A DNA stretch of 64,000 bases from Nocardia nova (GTDB lineage Bacteria; Actinomycetota; Actinomycetes; Mycobacteriales; Mycobacteriaceae). The stretch covers positions 310,001-374,000 of the forward strand of contig NZ_PSZE01000003.1 of the NCBI RefSeq assembly GCF_002933465.1, given 5' to 3'. The position numbers were made by a program, and so were the translations under genes. Every line of letters begins with the position of its first letter. The first letter of the stretch is position 1. Positions 63,847 to 64,000 of the stretch are shown one piece after another. The notes beneath the pieces were generated by a model. That model worked only from the letters and a program-made list of their open reading frames with translations. It made no database searches and was not told the DNA's origin.

Positions 63847-64000
63847 CTATCCGGTCAGCGCGTGCAGATCGATGGCAACCGCGGTCCCGGACAGATCGAG
63901 CCGGACCTCCGATCGGTTGTCCGCGACCAGTTCGTAATAGTCGTCGACGAACCGGTAGGCGGTGAGCGTCGGCGGTGTGTCCAGGTCGACGAGCCAGTAG
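63847..64000 (-). CDS. Partial Uma2-family endonuclease, C-terminus
   Basis: On the minus strand, from the window edge to TAG at 63847, the frame reads YWLVDLDTPPTLTAYRFVDD, then YYELVADN and a final VAIDLHALTG. This matches the C-terminal third of Uma2 (PD-(D/E)XK-fold) proteins, where YWxVD, YRL and a terminal DLxxLT recur. The N-terminal catalytic core lies outside the window. Confidence 0.7.
   Translation of the reverse strand, partial: YWLVDLDTPPTLTAYRFVDDYYELVADNRSEVRLDLSGTAVAIDLHALTG

Overview
The window is high-GC actinobacterial DNA, most likely from Nocardia or a close relative in the Mycobacteriales. Supporting this are an iniBAC-type dynamin locus, an EspG/PPE-like type VII secretion cassette, two DUF5753 regulator plus DUF397 pairs, an HspR/HAIR heat-shock operon, GTG and TTG starts, and the GC-driven antisense reading frames. 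Gene content and order recall a rearranged, expanded version of the M. tuberculosis segment from udgA (Rv0322) through aspC (Rv0337c), Rv0338c, iniR and iniBAC (Rv0339c-Rv0343), dnaK-grpE-dnaJ1-hspR (Rv0350-Rv0353), pyrE (Rv0382c) and clpB (Rv0384c) to the flavohemoglobin-like Rv0385. This comparison is from memory; no alignment was run.

1-10.6 kb: a partial M48-like pseudoprotease, a YdcF-family protein, UDP-glucose 6-dehydrogenase and an Hsp70-like membrane protein. Then come three decayed genes side by side (LOG-like, FolE remnant, Rpn family), a DUF5753 regulator/DUF397 pair with tandem operator-like repeats, a divergent four-gene operon of small unknown proteins, and a His-rich YibE/F membrane protein.

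11-24 kb: AlaA/AspC-type aminotransferase, a TPR-type XRE regulator with a divergent unknown gene, and an essential-type Fe-S oxidoreductase (Rv0338c family) with a KAPG repeat tail, flanked by two paralogous secreted glycine-zipper proteins. Next are an NRDE protein and two tandem secreted S1 proteases.

24-36 kb: the envelope-stress locus. On the minus strand lie an Hsp70-like membrane protein, an IniR-type LuxR ATPase regulator and a half-length Hsp70-like membrane protein. Divergent on the plus strand are a giant Gly/Ala-repeat IniB, IniA and IniC. The 270-bp divergent region carries a perfect tandem repeat and several CCCCT-type elements.

36-46.5 kb: a zinc alcohol dehydrogenase, a pair of DUF1707 membrane proteins, a HhH-GPD DNA-repair protein, dnaK-grpE-dnaJ-hspR under a HAIR operator, and a type II flavohemoglobin.

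46.5-54.2 kb: an accessory island between flavohemoglobin genes. It holds a DUF5753 regulator with an apparent 2-nt deletion, DUF397, an orphan ESX cassette (small helical protein, DUF3558-like lipoprotein, PPE-like protein, EspG), and a scar where two further ESX-associated genes are truncated against each other. A globin-less reductase and a second flavohemoglobin follow, the latter divergent from clpB across a second HAIR-like element.

54.4-64 kb: clpB, an 11-bp minisatellite, a DUF5666-like membrane protein, an Asp/Tyr-repeat membrane protein, a short-chain dehydrogenase, pyrE, a FabH-like synthase, a lysoplasmalogenase, a small membrane protein and the C-terminus of a Uma2-family endonuclease.
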